Assembly: GCA_032229885.1 (NCBI GenBank)
Contig: JAVYAJ010000008.1
Location: forward strand, 1 to 12,223
Source of the DNA: Anammoximicrobium sp032229885
GTDB taxonomy: Bacteria > Planctomycetota > Planctomycetia > Pirellulales > Pirellulaceae
DNA length: 12,223 nucleotides
Direction of reading: 5' to 3'
The number at the start of each line of letters is the position of its first letter. Positions within the stretch are counted from its first letter, which is position 1. Below are positions 1 through 6,331 of this stretch, in pieces. Under the pieces are notes generated by a model that was given only the letters and a program-made list of their open reading frames with translations, did no database searches and was not told the DNA's origin. The position numbers and the translations under genes are program-made.

Positions 1-62
1 ACGGTAATCGGAGGCCTTCGGACAAATAGATTCTTGGGTTGCGGGCGCTAGCCCGCGTTAGG
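1..62. repeat. Partial tandem copy of the hairpin-mosaic repeat (unit end)
   Basis: This segment aligns base for base, without gaps, to 284-345, which gives a tandem period of 283 bases. Differences are few and mostly lie in the terminal hairpin. It contains a decayed GGCC-TTC-GGCC palindrome (about 13-24) and a perfect 6-bp hairpin, GCGGGC (41-46), loop GCTA, GCCCGC (51-56). The same hairpin recurs at 324-339 and, inverted, at 12011-12024, with different loop bases. The copy is cut by the window edge, so the rest of the unit probably lies upstream. No protein is proposed here. Confidence 0.8.
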
Positions 63-127
63 TGAAATCGGAGTTGGATGACTGTTGCGCAGCACAGACG
101 ACAGGAAGCGAGTTGGCCGAAGGCCAT

Positions 128-340
128 CACCAACGTAGCCTGGGGCAACGCCCCCGGAGTCAGAGATGACAGCAACCGTGTTGGCCGAAGGCCAACATCA
201 ACGTGTCACCGCGGTCCGGATGAATATGGCCTTTGGCCAACAGAGGCACGCGCGGCGTCAGCCCTGGGGCGTTGCCCCAGGCTACGGTGATCGGAGGCCT
301 TCGGCCAAACAGATTCTTGGGTTGCGGGCAGTGACCCGCG
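128..340. repeat. Left arm of a ~213-bp inverted repeat: mosaic of palindromes
   Basis: Read forward, this block matches the reverse complement of 12010-12223 almost throughout. By eye there are about ten substitutions and one 2-base gap near 251-254. It is built of alternating palindromes. Type A is CCTGGGGC-AAC-GCCCCAGG (139-157 with a mismatch; 263-281 perfect, 8-bp stem). Type B is TTGGCC-GAA-GGCCAA (179-197 with an 8-bp stem; 227-239; 296-306). A final GCGGG/CCCGC hairpin lies at 324-339. Another type B palindrome lies just outside the arm at 113-126. This resembles REP/BIME-type mosaic elements. Reading frames through the A palindrome give peptides with WGNAPG, which look like genes but are shadows of the repeat. 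No transposase is present. Confidence 0.9.
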
Positions 341-345
341 TTAGG

Positions 346-663
346 GTCATCTTCTACCGTTTTGCTCGTATCCGGATGGCGGTCAAGGATGACAACGGCG
401 AGCGAATCATCAACCTGCCGTGCCGGGAAAAACACGAGCACACCGACGCCTGCCATCTGTCCAGCTTCCACGATCCGCGTCGAGCCTTCGCCACGCTCCG
501 TCGTGGCTGCAACCGGGCGGACACAACGGAGCGCGTCCCTCCCGATTGGTGCACCGGCCCGCGGTCGCCGACTCGCCATCCCGCTCGCCATCGGTTGGTG
601 TCCAGATCGTGCTTCCGGCCATCTGGGACGGCTTCGCGTACCGAGTCTCATGTTCCTCCCCCT
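346..663. other. Gene-poor stretch between the repeat block and the gapA promoter
   Basis: Several overlapping open frames cross this interval on both strands, but none has a recognisable domain, a convincing ribosome binding site or a clear start. The most protein-like frame is on the minus strand at about 345-480, with residues such as RIVEAGQMAGVGVLVFF. It runs directly into the repeat block, so at most it could be a remnant of a decayed gene. I assign no function. Confidence 0.5.
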
Positions 664-691
664 TTGTCCGTTTGGGACGAATCGCTATAAT
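664..691 (+). promoter_or_regulatory. Predicted sigma-70-type promoter of gapA
   Basis: A perfect TATAAT at 686-691 is preceded by TTGTCC at 664-669 with a 16-bp spacer. The predicted start of transcription is near 698, which gives gapA an untranslated leader of about 185 nucleotides. The consensus -10 box suits a highly expressed glycolytic gene. It is predicted from sequence only. Confidence 0.6.
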
Positions 692-713
692 CCAAGGGTT
701 CCGTCAGGCACTG

Positions 714-730
714 ACGTGGCCCAGCCACGT
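714..730 (+). promoter_or_regulatory. Perfect 7-bp hairpin in the gapA leader
   Basis: ACGTGGC (714-720), loop CCA, GCCACGT (724-730). It lies about 16 nucleotides downstream of the predicted transcription start, within a leader of about 185 nucleotides. No T-run follows, so it is not an obvious intrinsic terminator. Possible roles are 5'-end mRNA protection or part of a larger regulatory fold. It could also be an operator, since the same sequence is a 17-bp DNA palindrome. Confidence 0.45.
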
Positions 731-870
731 ATCATCGGTCGAGACACCGTCGCCCCTGCCTCGAAGCGCACCCATGCACCTCGGGACGCACGCCGCGCGG
801 CCCCGGCGAATCGCTGGCGCACACGCGGCTCGGCTTTCGGATGATCCCGCACATTTTCACCCTCGAGCAC

Positions 871-875
871 AGGAG
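871..875 (+). promoter_or_regulatory. Ribosome binding site that fixes the TTG start of gapA
   Basis: AGGAG with an 8-base spacer to TTG at 884-886. No in-frame ATG gives the conserved N-terminus; the ATG at 841 is in a different frame. Confidence 0.8.
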
Positions 876-883
876 AACAAACC

Positions 884-1903
884 TTGGCAGTTCGCGTTGC
901 GATCAACGGTTTTGGGCGTATCGGACGGCTCGTTTTCCGATCGGCGATGACAGACAAGGACATCGAGTTTGTCGGCGTCAACGACCTCGTGACGCCCGAC
1001 AATCTGGCCTATCTGCTGAAGTACGATTCCGTTCACGGTCGGGCTTCGGCGGAGATCGACAGCGACGAGACCTGTCTGATCGTCAACGGCCGGCATGTCC
1101 GCTGCGTCTCGGTTCTCGACCCTGCGCAGTTGCCGTGGAAAGACCTGAAGGCCGATTATGTGATCGAATCGACCGGGCGTTTCACCGACCGCGCTGGGGC
1201 GAGCAAGCATTTGGCGGCGGGCGCGAAACGCGTGGTCATCTCGGCGCCGGCCAAGGACAAGGACATTTCGACGTTTGTGATGGGCGTGAACGACAGCAAG
1301 TACGACCCGGCGAAAGACACGATCGTCTCCAACGCCAGTTGTACGACGAACTGTCTGGCCCCGGTCGTCAAAGTCGTGTTGGACAATTTCGGCCTCGTCG
1401 AAGGCTTGATGACCACGGTCCATGCCATGACGTCGACCCAGCCGACCGTGGACGGCCCGAGCAAGAAGGACTGGCGCGGCGGTCGTGGGGCGAGCTTCAA
1501 CATCATTCCGGCTTCGACTGGCGCCGCCAAGGCCGTGGGCCTGTGTTTGCCCGAGGTGGCTGGCAAGTTGACCGGGATGGCGTTTCGCGTTCCCACGCCG
1601 AACGTCTCGGTCGTCGATTTGACCGTGCGAACGGAGAAATCGACGACGCTGGCCGACATCAATGCGGCCATGAAGAAGGCTTCCGAGACGACGATGCAGG
1701 GCATCTTGGGCTATACCGACGAGGAGGTCGTCAGCAGCGATTTCATCCACTGTCCGCTGTCCAGCATCTACGACTCGAAAGCCTGCATCGGGCTCAGCGA
1801 CCGGTTCTTCAAGCTGGTCTCGTGGTATGACAACGAGTGGGGTTACTCGTGTCGCGTGATCGACTTGATCAAGTTCATGGCCAAGCAGGATGGCCTGCTG
1901 TAA
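884..1903 (+). CDS. gapA: Glyceraldehyde-3-phosphate dehydrogenase (NAD-type, class I)
   Basis: This 339-residue protein has the normal length for the family. It catalyses the reversible oxidation and phosphorylation of glyceraldehyde 3-phosphate to 1,3-bisphosphoglycerate in cytosolic glycolysis and gluconeogenesis. The N-terminal Rossmann motif GFGRIGR is at residues 9-15, with an acidic residue after the second strand (VND, D34) that favours NAD over NADP. The catalytic SCTTN places the nucleophile at C153, and the partner histidine is H180 in TTVHAMTSTQ. The sugar-phosphate loop (STGAAKAVG) and the C-terminal block SWYDNEWGYS are intact. Translation starts at TTG (AGGAG 8 bases upstream), because the conserved start MAVRVAINGFGR begins exactly there. 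TTG is unusual for such an abundant enzyme. The gene is monocistronic, with its own promoter and a long leader, and faces ispD tail to tail. Identity is very secure; the exact paralogue class (gapA or gapB) is inferred from resemblance to E. coli GapA. Confidence 0.97.
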   Translation: MAVRVAINGFGRIGRLVFRSAMTDKDIEFVGVNDLVTPDNLAYLLKYDSVHGRASAEIDSDETCLIVNGRHVRCVSVLDPAQLPWKDLKADYVIESTGRFTDRAGASKHLAAGAKRVVISAPAKDKDISTFVMGVNDSKYDPAKDTIVSNASCTTNCLAPVVKVVLDNFGLVEGLMTTVHAMTSTQPTVDGPSKKDWRGGRGASFNIIPASTGAAKAVGLCLPEVAGKLTGMAFRVPTPNVSVVDLTVRTEKSTTLADINAAMKKASETTMQGILGYTDEEVVSSDFIHCPLSSIYDSKACIGLSDRFFKLVSWYDNEWGYSCRVIDLIKFMAKQDGLL

Positions 1904-1929
1904 GCGACGGTTTTTTGTTGGAAGCGAGC

Positions 1930-1977
1930 GCGCGGCGTCGAACCGCCGCGCCCCCCCGAGGCGGGCCCCGCGCCCGC
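1930..1977. terminator. Two adjacent GC hairpins between convergent gapA and ispD
   Basis: The first hairpin is GCGCGGCG (1930-1937), loop TCGAAC, CGCCGCGC (1944-1951). The second is GCGGGC (1961-1966), loop CCCGC, GCCCGC (1972-1977). They fill the 77-bp gap between two converging stop codons, so a bidirectional terminator is plausible. No U-tract follows on either side; the only T-run (1911-1916) lies before the hairpins on the plus strand. The terminator role is inferred from position. Confidence 0.45.
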
Positions 1978-1980
1978 GCA

Positions 1981-2718
1981 TCAGCGCCACAGGTCATCGT
2001 CGGCAAACGGATGCGTAGGCCCGAGCAGCTTCGGCTTGGGCAACGCTTTCAGGGCTTGCTGGGCGAGTCGCAGATCCTCCTGCGTGGTGATCTTGAGGTT
2101 GATCGGCGAGCCTTCGATGATCGTTACGGCGTGGCCCAGCTGTTCGACCAACTGGGCGTCATCCGTCGCCTCGAGCCCGTCGCGTCGCGCATAAGCGTCG
2201 ATCAACAGTTGGCGCCGAAAGACCTGTGGAGTCTGGGCCTCCCACAGGTCTCGTCGGTCGACCGTCTCGACGATCATCCCGTCGCGAACCCGCTTTAGCG
2301 TTCCGCGGACGGGGATGGCGAGCATCGCCGCGCCGCTTTTTTCGGCGGCGGCGAATATCTTGTCGATCCACTCGTCGGCCAGACACGGACGCGCCGCGTC
2401 ATGCACGGCGACAAAATCGATCTCTGAACGCACGCGGGCGAGCGCATGGGCGACGGACTCGCTTCGGCTTTGGCCGCCCTCGACGACATCGATGCCCAGG
2501 ATCGCCGTGTTGGCGGCAAACCTGGCCTGGAACTCTTCGCGATCTTCCGGGGCGATTACCACCAGCGTCTGTCTGACGTCGTCGCGGTTGACGAAACGCT
2601 CGGCCGAGTGCAGCCAGACGGCCCGATTGTCCAGCGAGACGAACGGCTTCTTGTAATGCGCATCGCGAAACCGGCGGCTCTGTCCGGCGGCGGGTAGGAT
2701 GACGGCAAATGTGGCCAC
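1981..2718 (-). CDS. ispD: 2-C-methyl-D-erythritol 4-phosphate cytidylyltransferase
   Basis: IspD joins MEP to CTP, giving CDP-methylerythritol and pyrophosphate, the third step of the MEP isoprenoid pathway in the cytosol. The protein is 245 residues, normal for the family. Signatures visible are the nucleotide-binding loop LPAAGQSRRF (8-17) followed by K24 (KKPFVSL), HDAARP (106-111), TPQVF (163-167), ATDDAQLVE (184-192) and the C-terminal GSPINLKITTQEDLRLA. I chose the GTG start (2716-2718) because it puts the family's usual N-terminus first and has AAAGG 9 bases upstream. A good promoter lies only about 55 bases upstream of it, so the longer in-frame extension (to 2808) would begin at or above the transcript start. 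The last 20 or so residues, rich in Pro and Lys, extend beyond the conserved domain. There is no ispF next to it, unlike in many bacteria. Confidence 0.96.
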   Translation of the reverse strand: MATFAVILPAAGQSRRFRDAHYKKPFVSLDNRAVWLHSAERFVNRDDVRQTLVVIAPEDREEFQARFAANTAILGIDVVEGGQSRSESVAHALARVRSEIDFVAVHDAARPCLADEWIDKIFAAAEKSGAAMLAIPVRGTLKRVRDGMIVETVDRRDLWEAQTPQVFRRQLLIDAYARRDGLEATDDAQLVEQLGHAVTIIEGSPINLKITTQEDLRLAQQALKALPKPKLLGPTHPFADDDLWR

Positions 2719-2727
2719 GTGAAACAG

Positions 2728-2732
2728 CCTTT
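2728..2732 (-). promoter_or_regulatory. Ribosome binding site deciding the GTG start of ispD
   Basis: Minus-strand AAAGG with a 9-base spacer to GTG (2718-2716). It supports the 245-residue form over longer in-frame extensions, which have no clear binding site. Confidence 0.6.
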
Positions 2733-2779
2733 CGACAACAGACGCCAGGGGATCGCGCGGACGGGCGATGACAGCGACG

Positions 2780-2808
2780 ATCATACCGGCTGTCTCGGTG
2801 CAATCCAA
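2780..2808 (-). promoter_or_regulatory. Predicted sigma-70-type promoter of ispD
   Basis: On the minus strand TTGGAT (2808-2803) and TATGAT (2785-2780) are separated by exactly 17 bp. Transcription would start near 2773, leaving a leader of about 55 nucleotides before the GTG start. The -10 box is strong and the -35 box matches at three of six positions. Confidence 0.55.
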
Positions 2809-3109
2809 GCCGCGCGTCGATGTATGGGTCTGCCATCGGCCGCGATGTGTCCGATCCGACGGCGCTGAACAACACGACCTGTCCGGCCCGAATGCTGGGC
2901 ATCCGCGTGTCGGCGACCGTGCGCCACGGGATTCGTCTGACGTTCGCTGCTTGATGAAACGCGCATCGTGTTCGCCCCGCCGGGCAACTTTGGGAAATTC
3001 GGAGCGATTCGCTCAACACGCGCACTTTCAAGAAAACGGCAGTCGACCCTACGCGGCGCCATTCTCGATCCGCGATGTATCGAAGGCAGCGCCTAGAGGG
3101 CGAAATCAC
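2809..3109. other. Spacer between divergent ispD and pil/gsp promoters
   Basis: About 300 bases without a gene I can defend. Open frames exist on both strands, including a minus-strand frame with residues TVADTRMPSIRAGQVVLF, but none has a start with a ribosome binding site or a known domain. The promoters at its two ends point outward. No repeat or strong palindrome is seen. Confidence 0.5.
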
Positions 3110-3139
3110 TTGAATAATCCGCGTCTATCGAGTCATAAT
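3110..3139 (+). promoter_or_regulatory. Predicted promoter of the PilMN-PilOP operon
   Basis: TTGAAT (3110-3115), 18-bp spacer, CATAAT (3134-3139). The start would fall near 3146, giving a leader of about 48 nucleotides that ends in AAGGAG (3181-3186), 7 bases before ATG at 3194. Confidence 0.5.
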
Positions 3140-3193
3140 ACTTGATGCTGCCCTGCCGCCTTGCCCTGCCTCGCTTTGTGAAGGAGCCCTGTG

Positions 3194-5101
3194 ATGCCCT
3201 TTGTCTTGGCCCTGGATTGGGATCCTCGCGAGATCCGCTATGCGCTGGGCATGCGAAAGGGCCGCAATCTGCGGGTGCTCGCGTTGGGCGCACTGGCGCC
3301 GCCATCGGCCACTGACGAGGCCGATCCAGGGACCGGGCCATCGGCTGCCGCGCAACTCAACGATCTGCTGGCCCGACATCGGGCGAACCGGCCGTCCGTG
3401 CTCGTCGTTTTGCCGCGGGCCAGCGTCGAGCTGCAGTATCTGACGGTTCCGCCCACGACGGACGACGAGCTGCCCGAGTTGGTCGCCAATCTGATTGTGC
3501 AGCAATCTCCGACGTTATCGGACCAGGCGCTGGTCGATTTCGTCCCGGGGCCGTGCGAGCCGGGAATGCCGCGCCCGGTGTTGGCCGCGGCGCTCAGCGA
3601 CGAGCGACGACAACAGATCCTCGCCCAGTTCACCGAGGCCGGGCTGACGCTGGACAAGATAGTCCTCCGCTCGTTGGCAGGCGTGTCTCTGCTGCAGCGG
3701 TTGATTCCCGAGCTCGACCAGACCAGTCTGCTGATCTATCGCGTCGGGCGCGAGCTGGAACTGGCGATCGTCTCGCCGGGGCACATTGGATTCTCGCGGA
3801 CCGTGCGGTTGCCCGACGCGATTTCGGCCGAAGACGCGGCGGATCGGTTGATTACGGAGGCCAGGCGCACCGTGTTGGCCGCGCCCCGGGACCAGATCGA
3901 CGACGGCGGAGTCCGCCAGGTCTTCATGTTCGGCTCGCGGGAGGATTACGAGTCGTTGGCGGCGGACCTCGGCAATGCCCTGTCGCTGCCCGTCGAGGTC
4001 TTGGATCCGCTGGGCGCCATCGAGTTGCCCGAGCCGATCTCGAGGCCGGCAGCGTACGCGCCGCTGCTTGGCGCCTTGCTGGACGAGGCGGCCGGCGTCC
4101 ATGCGTTGGACCTGCTGCACCCCAGGCGGTCGCCGCCCGCCTGGATGCGCTGGCGTCTGCCTGCGGCCATCGCCGCCGCGCTGGCCGTCGCGGCGGTCAT
4201 GATCACGCTGTACGTGTGGGGGACGGTGGCCGAAGCCAACGCGGAAAACGACCGGCTCGCCGCGCGGCTGCGCGAGCTGAACGAGACGGCCCGCAAAGCC
4301 GTCAGTCAACGCAAACGCATCGAGGCGGTCGCGGCTTGGAAAAATCGGGATGTGAATTGGCTGGACGAGCTGCGCGACCTGTCCGAGCGTTTTCCGGGCC
4401 CTCGCGACGCCGTCGTTCTGCGGATGAGCATGCGGCCGGCGTCGGGCGCCGGCGGGCTGATCGATGTGCAAGGGCTTGTCCGCGATCCGAAGATCGTCGT
4501 CAACATGGAACGCCAGGTTCGGGATTCATTCCGCACGGTCCGCAGCCGACGCGTCCAGCAGCGGACGGCGGACAACGATTACACGTGGTTGTACGAAACT
4601 TCGGTCTCCGTCGCGCCGCGACGGCCGGATCAGTACCCCTTGCCCGTGGCCGGATCGCCCTCGTCCGAGCCACCCAGCGCACCCCTGACCCACGGGCCTG
4701 TCCAAACGCCTGCCGAATCATCCGGCGGCCAGCTCGGTTCTGGCCAGCCGCCCGCCGCAGCGCCCGCCGCAGCGCCCGCTGAAACGCCAGCGGCGATCGC
4801 GCGGTCCAAGGGCCACCCATCCCAAGTCGAAACGCCTCAGACCGCCTCGCACAGGACCGCCGCAAGCCCGACACGCCCGCCCCAGACAGCCCCCACCCAG
4901 ACCACGCTGCCGAAGACCGGTAGATTCCGGGGCGACACGCTGGGAAACACTCGGCCCGAGGCTCCTGCGCCGACCGCCGACGCGGGGACGTCCGTCAGGC
5001 CAACGCCCGTAGGCTCGCCAAAGGCCGGGCGGACAACCTCGCCATCGGGCGCAGCCCGGCAGCCGGTTTCGGCCGTCGAGCGGAAGGAGGTTCGGCCATG
5101 A
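3194..5101 (+). CDS. PilM-PilN-like fusion (GspL-like) inner-membrane platform protein
   Basis: 635 residues. Residues 1-300 resemble the cytoplasmic actin-fold PilM/GspL domain. They open with LALDWDPREIRYAL, followed by PSVLVVLPRASVELQYLTVP, the EL-rich stretch after it, and AGLTLDKIVLRSLAGVSLL. The phosphate-1 loop lacks the usual glycines, so nucleotide binding may be weak or lost. One membrane helix lies at about 322-342, followed by a coiled coil (345-385) and a PilN-like periplasmic domain to about 475. The last 155 residues are a Pro/Ala/Thr-rich, probably disordered tail. Known PilM and PilN are separate proteins, while GspL combines both parts; here they recruit and align the secretion ATPase with the outer-membrane secretin. 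ATG at 3194 is preferred over GTG at 3191 because AAGGAG is 7 bases upstream of it. The stop overlaps the next ATG (ATGA), so translation of the two is coupled. The fold assignment is by motif; whether the system is a pilus or a type II secretion machine cannot be told here. Confidence 0.75.
   Translation: MPFVLALDWDPREIRYALGMRKGRNLRVLALGALAPPSATDEADPGTGPSAAAQLNDLLARHRANRPSVLVVLPRASVELQYLTVPPTTDDELPELVANLIVQQSPTLSDQALVDFVPGPCEPGMPRPVLAAALSDERRQQILAQFTEAGLTLDKIVLRSLAGVSLLQRLIPELDQTSLLIYRVGRELELAIVSPGHIGFSRTVRLPDAISAEDAADRLITEARRTVLAAPRDQIDDGGVRQVFMFGSREDYESLAADLGNALSLPVEVLDPLGAIELPEPISRPAAYAPLLGALLDEAAGVHALDLLHPRRSPPAWMRWRLPAAIAAALAVAAVMITLYVWGTVAEANAENDRLAARLRELNETARKAVSQRKRIEAVAAWKNRDVNWLDELRDLSERFPGPRDAVVLRMSMRPASGAGGLIDVQGLVRDPKIVVNMERQVRDSFRTVRSRRVQQRTADNDYTWLYETSVSVAPRRPDQYPLPVAGSPSSEPPSAPLTHGPVQTPAESSGGQLGSGQPPAAAPAAAPAETPAAIARSKGHPSQVETPQTASHRTAASPTRPPQTAPTQTTLPKTGRFRGDTLGNTRPEAPAPTADAGTSVRPTPVGSPKAGRTTSPSGAARQPVSAVERKEVRP
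4750..4779 (+). repeat. In-frame 12-bp tandem repeat in the Pro/Ala linker
   Basis: The unit GCCCGCCGCAGC occurs at 4750-4761 and 4762-4773, with a partial third copy to 4779. It encodes a PAAAPAAAPA-like run in the disordered tail of the PilMN protein. Being a multiple of three, copy-number change would alter tail length without a frameshift. Confidence 0.7.
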
Positions 5102-6063
5102 GCGAACCCGCTTCGCCCGCGGCTCGATCCAGTCGCTATCGCACGTTCGGCCTGGCCGCGGTGTTGGCCGTGATGATGGCCTACTTCGGCGGCGAATGGG
5201 TCGTCGGTCAAGCCATACAGGGGCCGATCCGCAAGGCCCGCGCGCGCCGCGCTCAGTTGGAACGCGACATCGAGCAGCGCGAGACCTCGCTGCGGCGACT
5301 GCGTGAGGCTGGCAAGCTATTGGATCAATGGGAAGACCAGTCGCTGCCCGCGGACACCGAGGTCGCCCGTTCCCTGTACCAGGCCTGGTTGGTCGAATTG
5401 GTGGATGACGTAGGGCTGAGCAACCCCAGCGTCACGTCGAGCGAACCGGTCGCGACGGGCGGGATCTATCGCAGCCTGTCGTTCTCGGTGCGCGCCCGCG
5501 GGACGCTGGACCAGTTGGCGCAATTCTTGTTCGTATTTTATCAGGCCGACCTTTTGCATCAGGTCCGATCACTGACGATCACGCCACTGCAACGCGCGGC
5601 GGAATTGGATTTGTCGCTGGCGATCGAAGCCCTGTCATTGAGCCAGGCGCGTCAAGCGAACGCGAAGGCGCCCACGGCGTCGGCGTCGGAAAGCGTGTAC
5701 GAGCAGTTTCGCCGCCGCGCCTGGCGCGTGTCCAGCCGATTGGCCTTTCACGATCCGCAGGCGTATGGCGTGATCGTCCAACGCAATCTGTTTGCCTTGG
5801 GCGGAGGCGCCGATCCGAGCGACGCAACGTATCTGACGTCCATCACCCAAGTCGATGATCAACCCGAAGTCTGGTTTACAAATCGCGCGACAGACGAGGT
5901 GATCCGGCTCAGGACGGGCGAGCGATTGGAGCTGGGGCCGCTCAACTTTCGCCTGGCCGAGGTCCGCGCGGGCGACGTCATTGTCGAGACCGACGGCGAG
6001 CGGTGGCTGTTGAGCCCCGGCGATCGGCTGATCGACGCCTATGCCTTGCCTCCCGGATTCTAA
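5098..6063 (+). CDS. PilO-PilP-like fusion (GspM + GspC-like) inner-membrane protein
   Basis: 321 residues with a short cytoplasmic N-terminus, one membrane helix at about 17-32, and a coiled coil at 41-75. A PilO/GspM-type ferredoxin-like domain spans about 87-181 (YRSLSFSVRARGTLDQLAQF, then VRSLTITPLQ). A linker leads to a C-terminal PilP/GspC homology-region-like domain at about 228-315 (RNLF, YLTSITQVDDQPEVWF, RTGERLELGPLNFRL, then a W-containing strand and GDRL). In pili PilO pairs with PilN, and PilP bridges to the secretin; in type II secretion GspM pairs with GspL and GspC contacts GspD. Here both roles appear in one chain. There is no lipobox, so unlike many PilP proteins it is not a lipoprotein. 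Ribosome binding site AAGGAGG lies 7 bases upstream, and the ATG overlaps the stop of the preceding gene. Domain calls are by motif, so confidence in the family is moderate. Confidence 0.7.
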   Translation: MSEPASPAARSSRYRTFGLAAVLAVMMAYFGGEWVVGQAIQGPIRKARARRAQLERDIEQRETSLRRLREAGKLLDQWEDQSLPADTEVARSLYQAWLVELVDDVGLSNPSVTSSEPVATGGIYRSLSFSVRARGTLDQLAQFLFVFYQADLLHQVRSLTITPLQRAAELDLSLAIEALSLSQARQANAKAPTASASESVYEQFRRRAWRVSSRLAFHDPQAYGVIVQRNLFALGGGADPSDATYLTSITQVDDQPEVWFTNRATDEVIRLRTGERLELGPLNFRLAEVRAGDVIVETDGERWLLSPGDRLIDAYALPPGF

Positions 6064-6137
6064 AGCTCTGCTGCCGACCGTGTCGTTGGTCCAGGGCCTG
6101 GGCCGGATCGCGGGGGTTTCGGTGGCAAAGACGGTGC

Positions 6138-6158
6138 CCGGCCCATCGCGGGGGCCGG
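6138..6158 (+). terminator. GC hairpin 75 bases after the PilOP stop, possible terminator
   Basis: CCGGCCC (6138-6144), 7-base loop, GGGCCGG (6152-6158). No U-tract follows, so an intrinsic terminator is only a possibility; the site could also be a simple palindrome. Confidence 0.3.
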
Positions 6159-6313
6159 CGTCTAGGGGTAGCACGTGTGGGTTGAGGCGTGTATATTGAG
6201 CGCACACCTACCTTGAGGCCCTGGATTGAACAAACCCGCCGGGCGTGGCCCCGCATCTATGATTTCGGGCGTGGGCGGGACGACCACTGTGGCGTTCACC
6301 CCTGTGCGGCAAG

Positions 6314-6331
6314 GGCGGACAGACGTCCGCC
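6314..6331. repeat. Perfect 7-bp palindrome, candidate REP-like unit of a different family
   Basis: GGCGGAC (6314-6320), loop AGAC, GTCCGCC (6325-6331). It is unrelated in sequence to the palindromes at the window ends and occurs once here, so calling it a dispersed repeat is inference. It sits about 85 bases upstream of the PIN-TRAM start and would lie in its leader if transcription begins further up. Confidence 0.4.

Noticed and set aside
1..345. CRISPR array
   Set aside because: The repeats are palindromic and irregularly spaced, the segments between them are shared between arms rather than unique spacers, and no cas gene is present.
345..480. Possible gene remnant on the minus strand (VFFPARQVDDSLAVVI)
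   Set aside because: It looks somewhat protein-like but joins straight into the repeat, has no start site and matches no family I know.
166..690. 174-codon plus-strand open frame starting inside the left repeat arm
   Set aside because: Its first part is a translation of the palindromic repeat and is shared with the inverted right arm. It has no domain, and its end is not recognisable as protein.
841..1830. 329-codon frame overlapping gapA, starting with ATG
   Set aside because: It is in a different frame from the clearly conserved GAPDH, is rich in Arg/Gly and has no domain; typical shadow of a GC-rich gene.
2768..3145. 125-codon plus-strand frame between ispD and the pil/gsp operon
   Set aside because: No ribosome binding site or domain. 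It overlaps both predicted promoters and its composition is not protein-like.
6192..6197. TATATT as the -10 box of the PIN-TRAM gene
   Set aside because: No acceptable -35 box at 16-18 bp and no extended -10, so it is not listed as a promoter.
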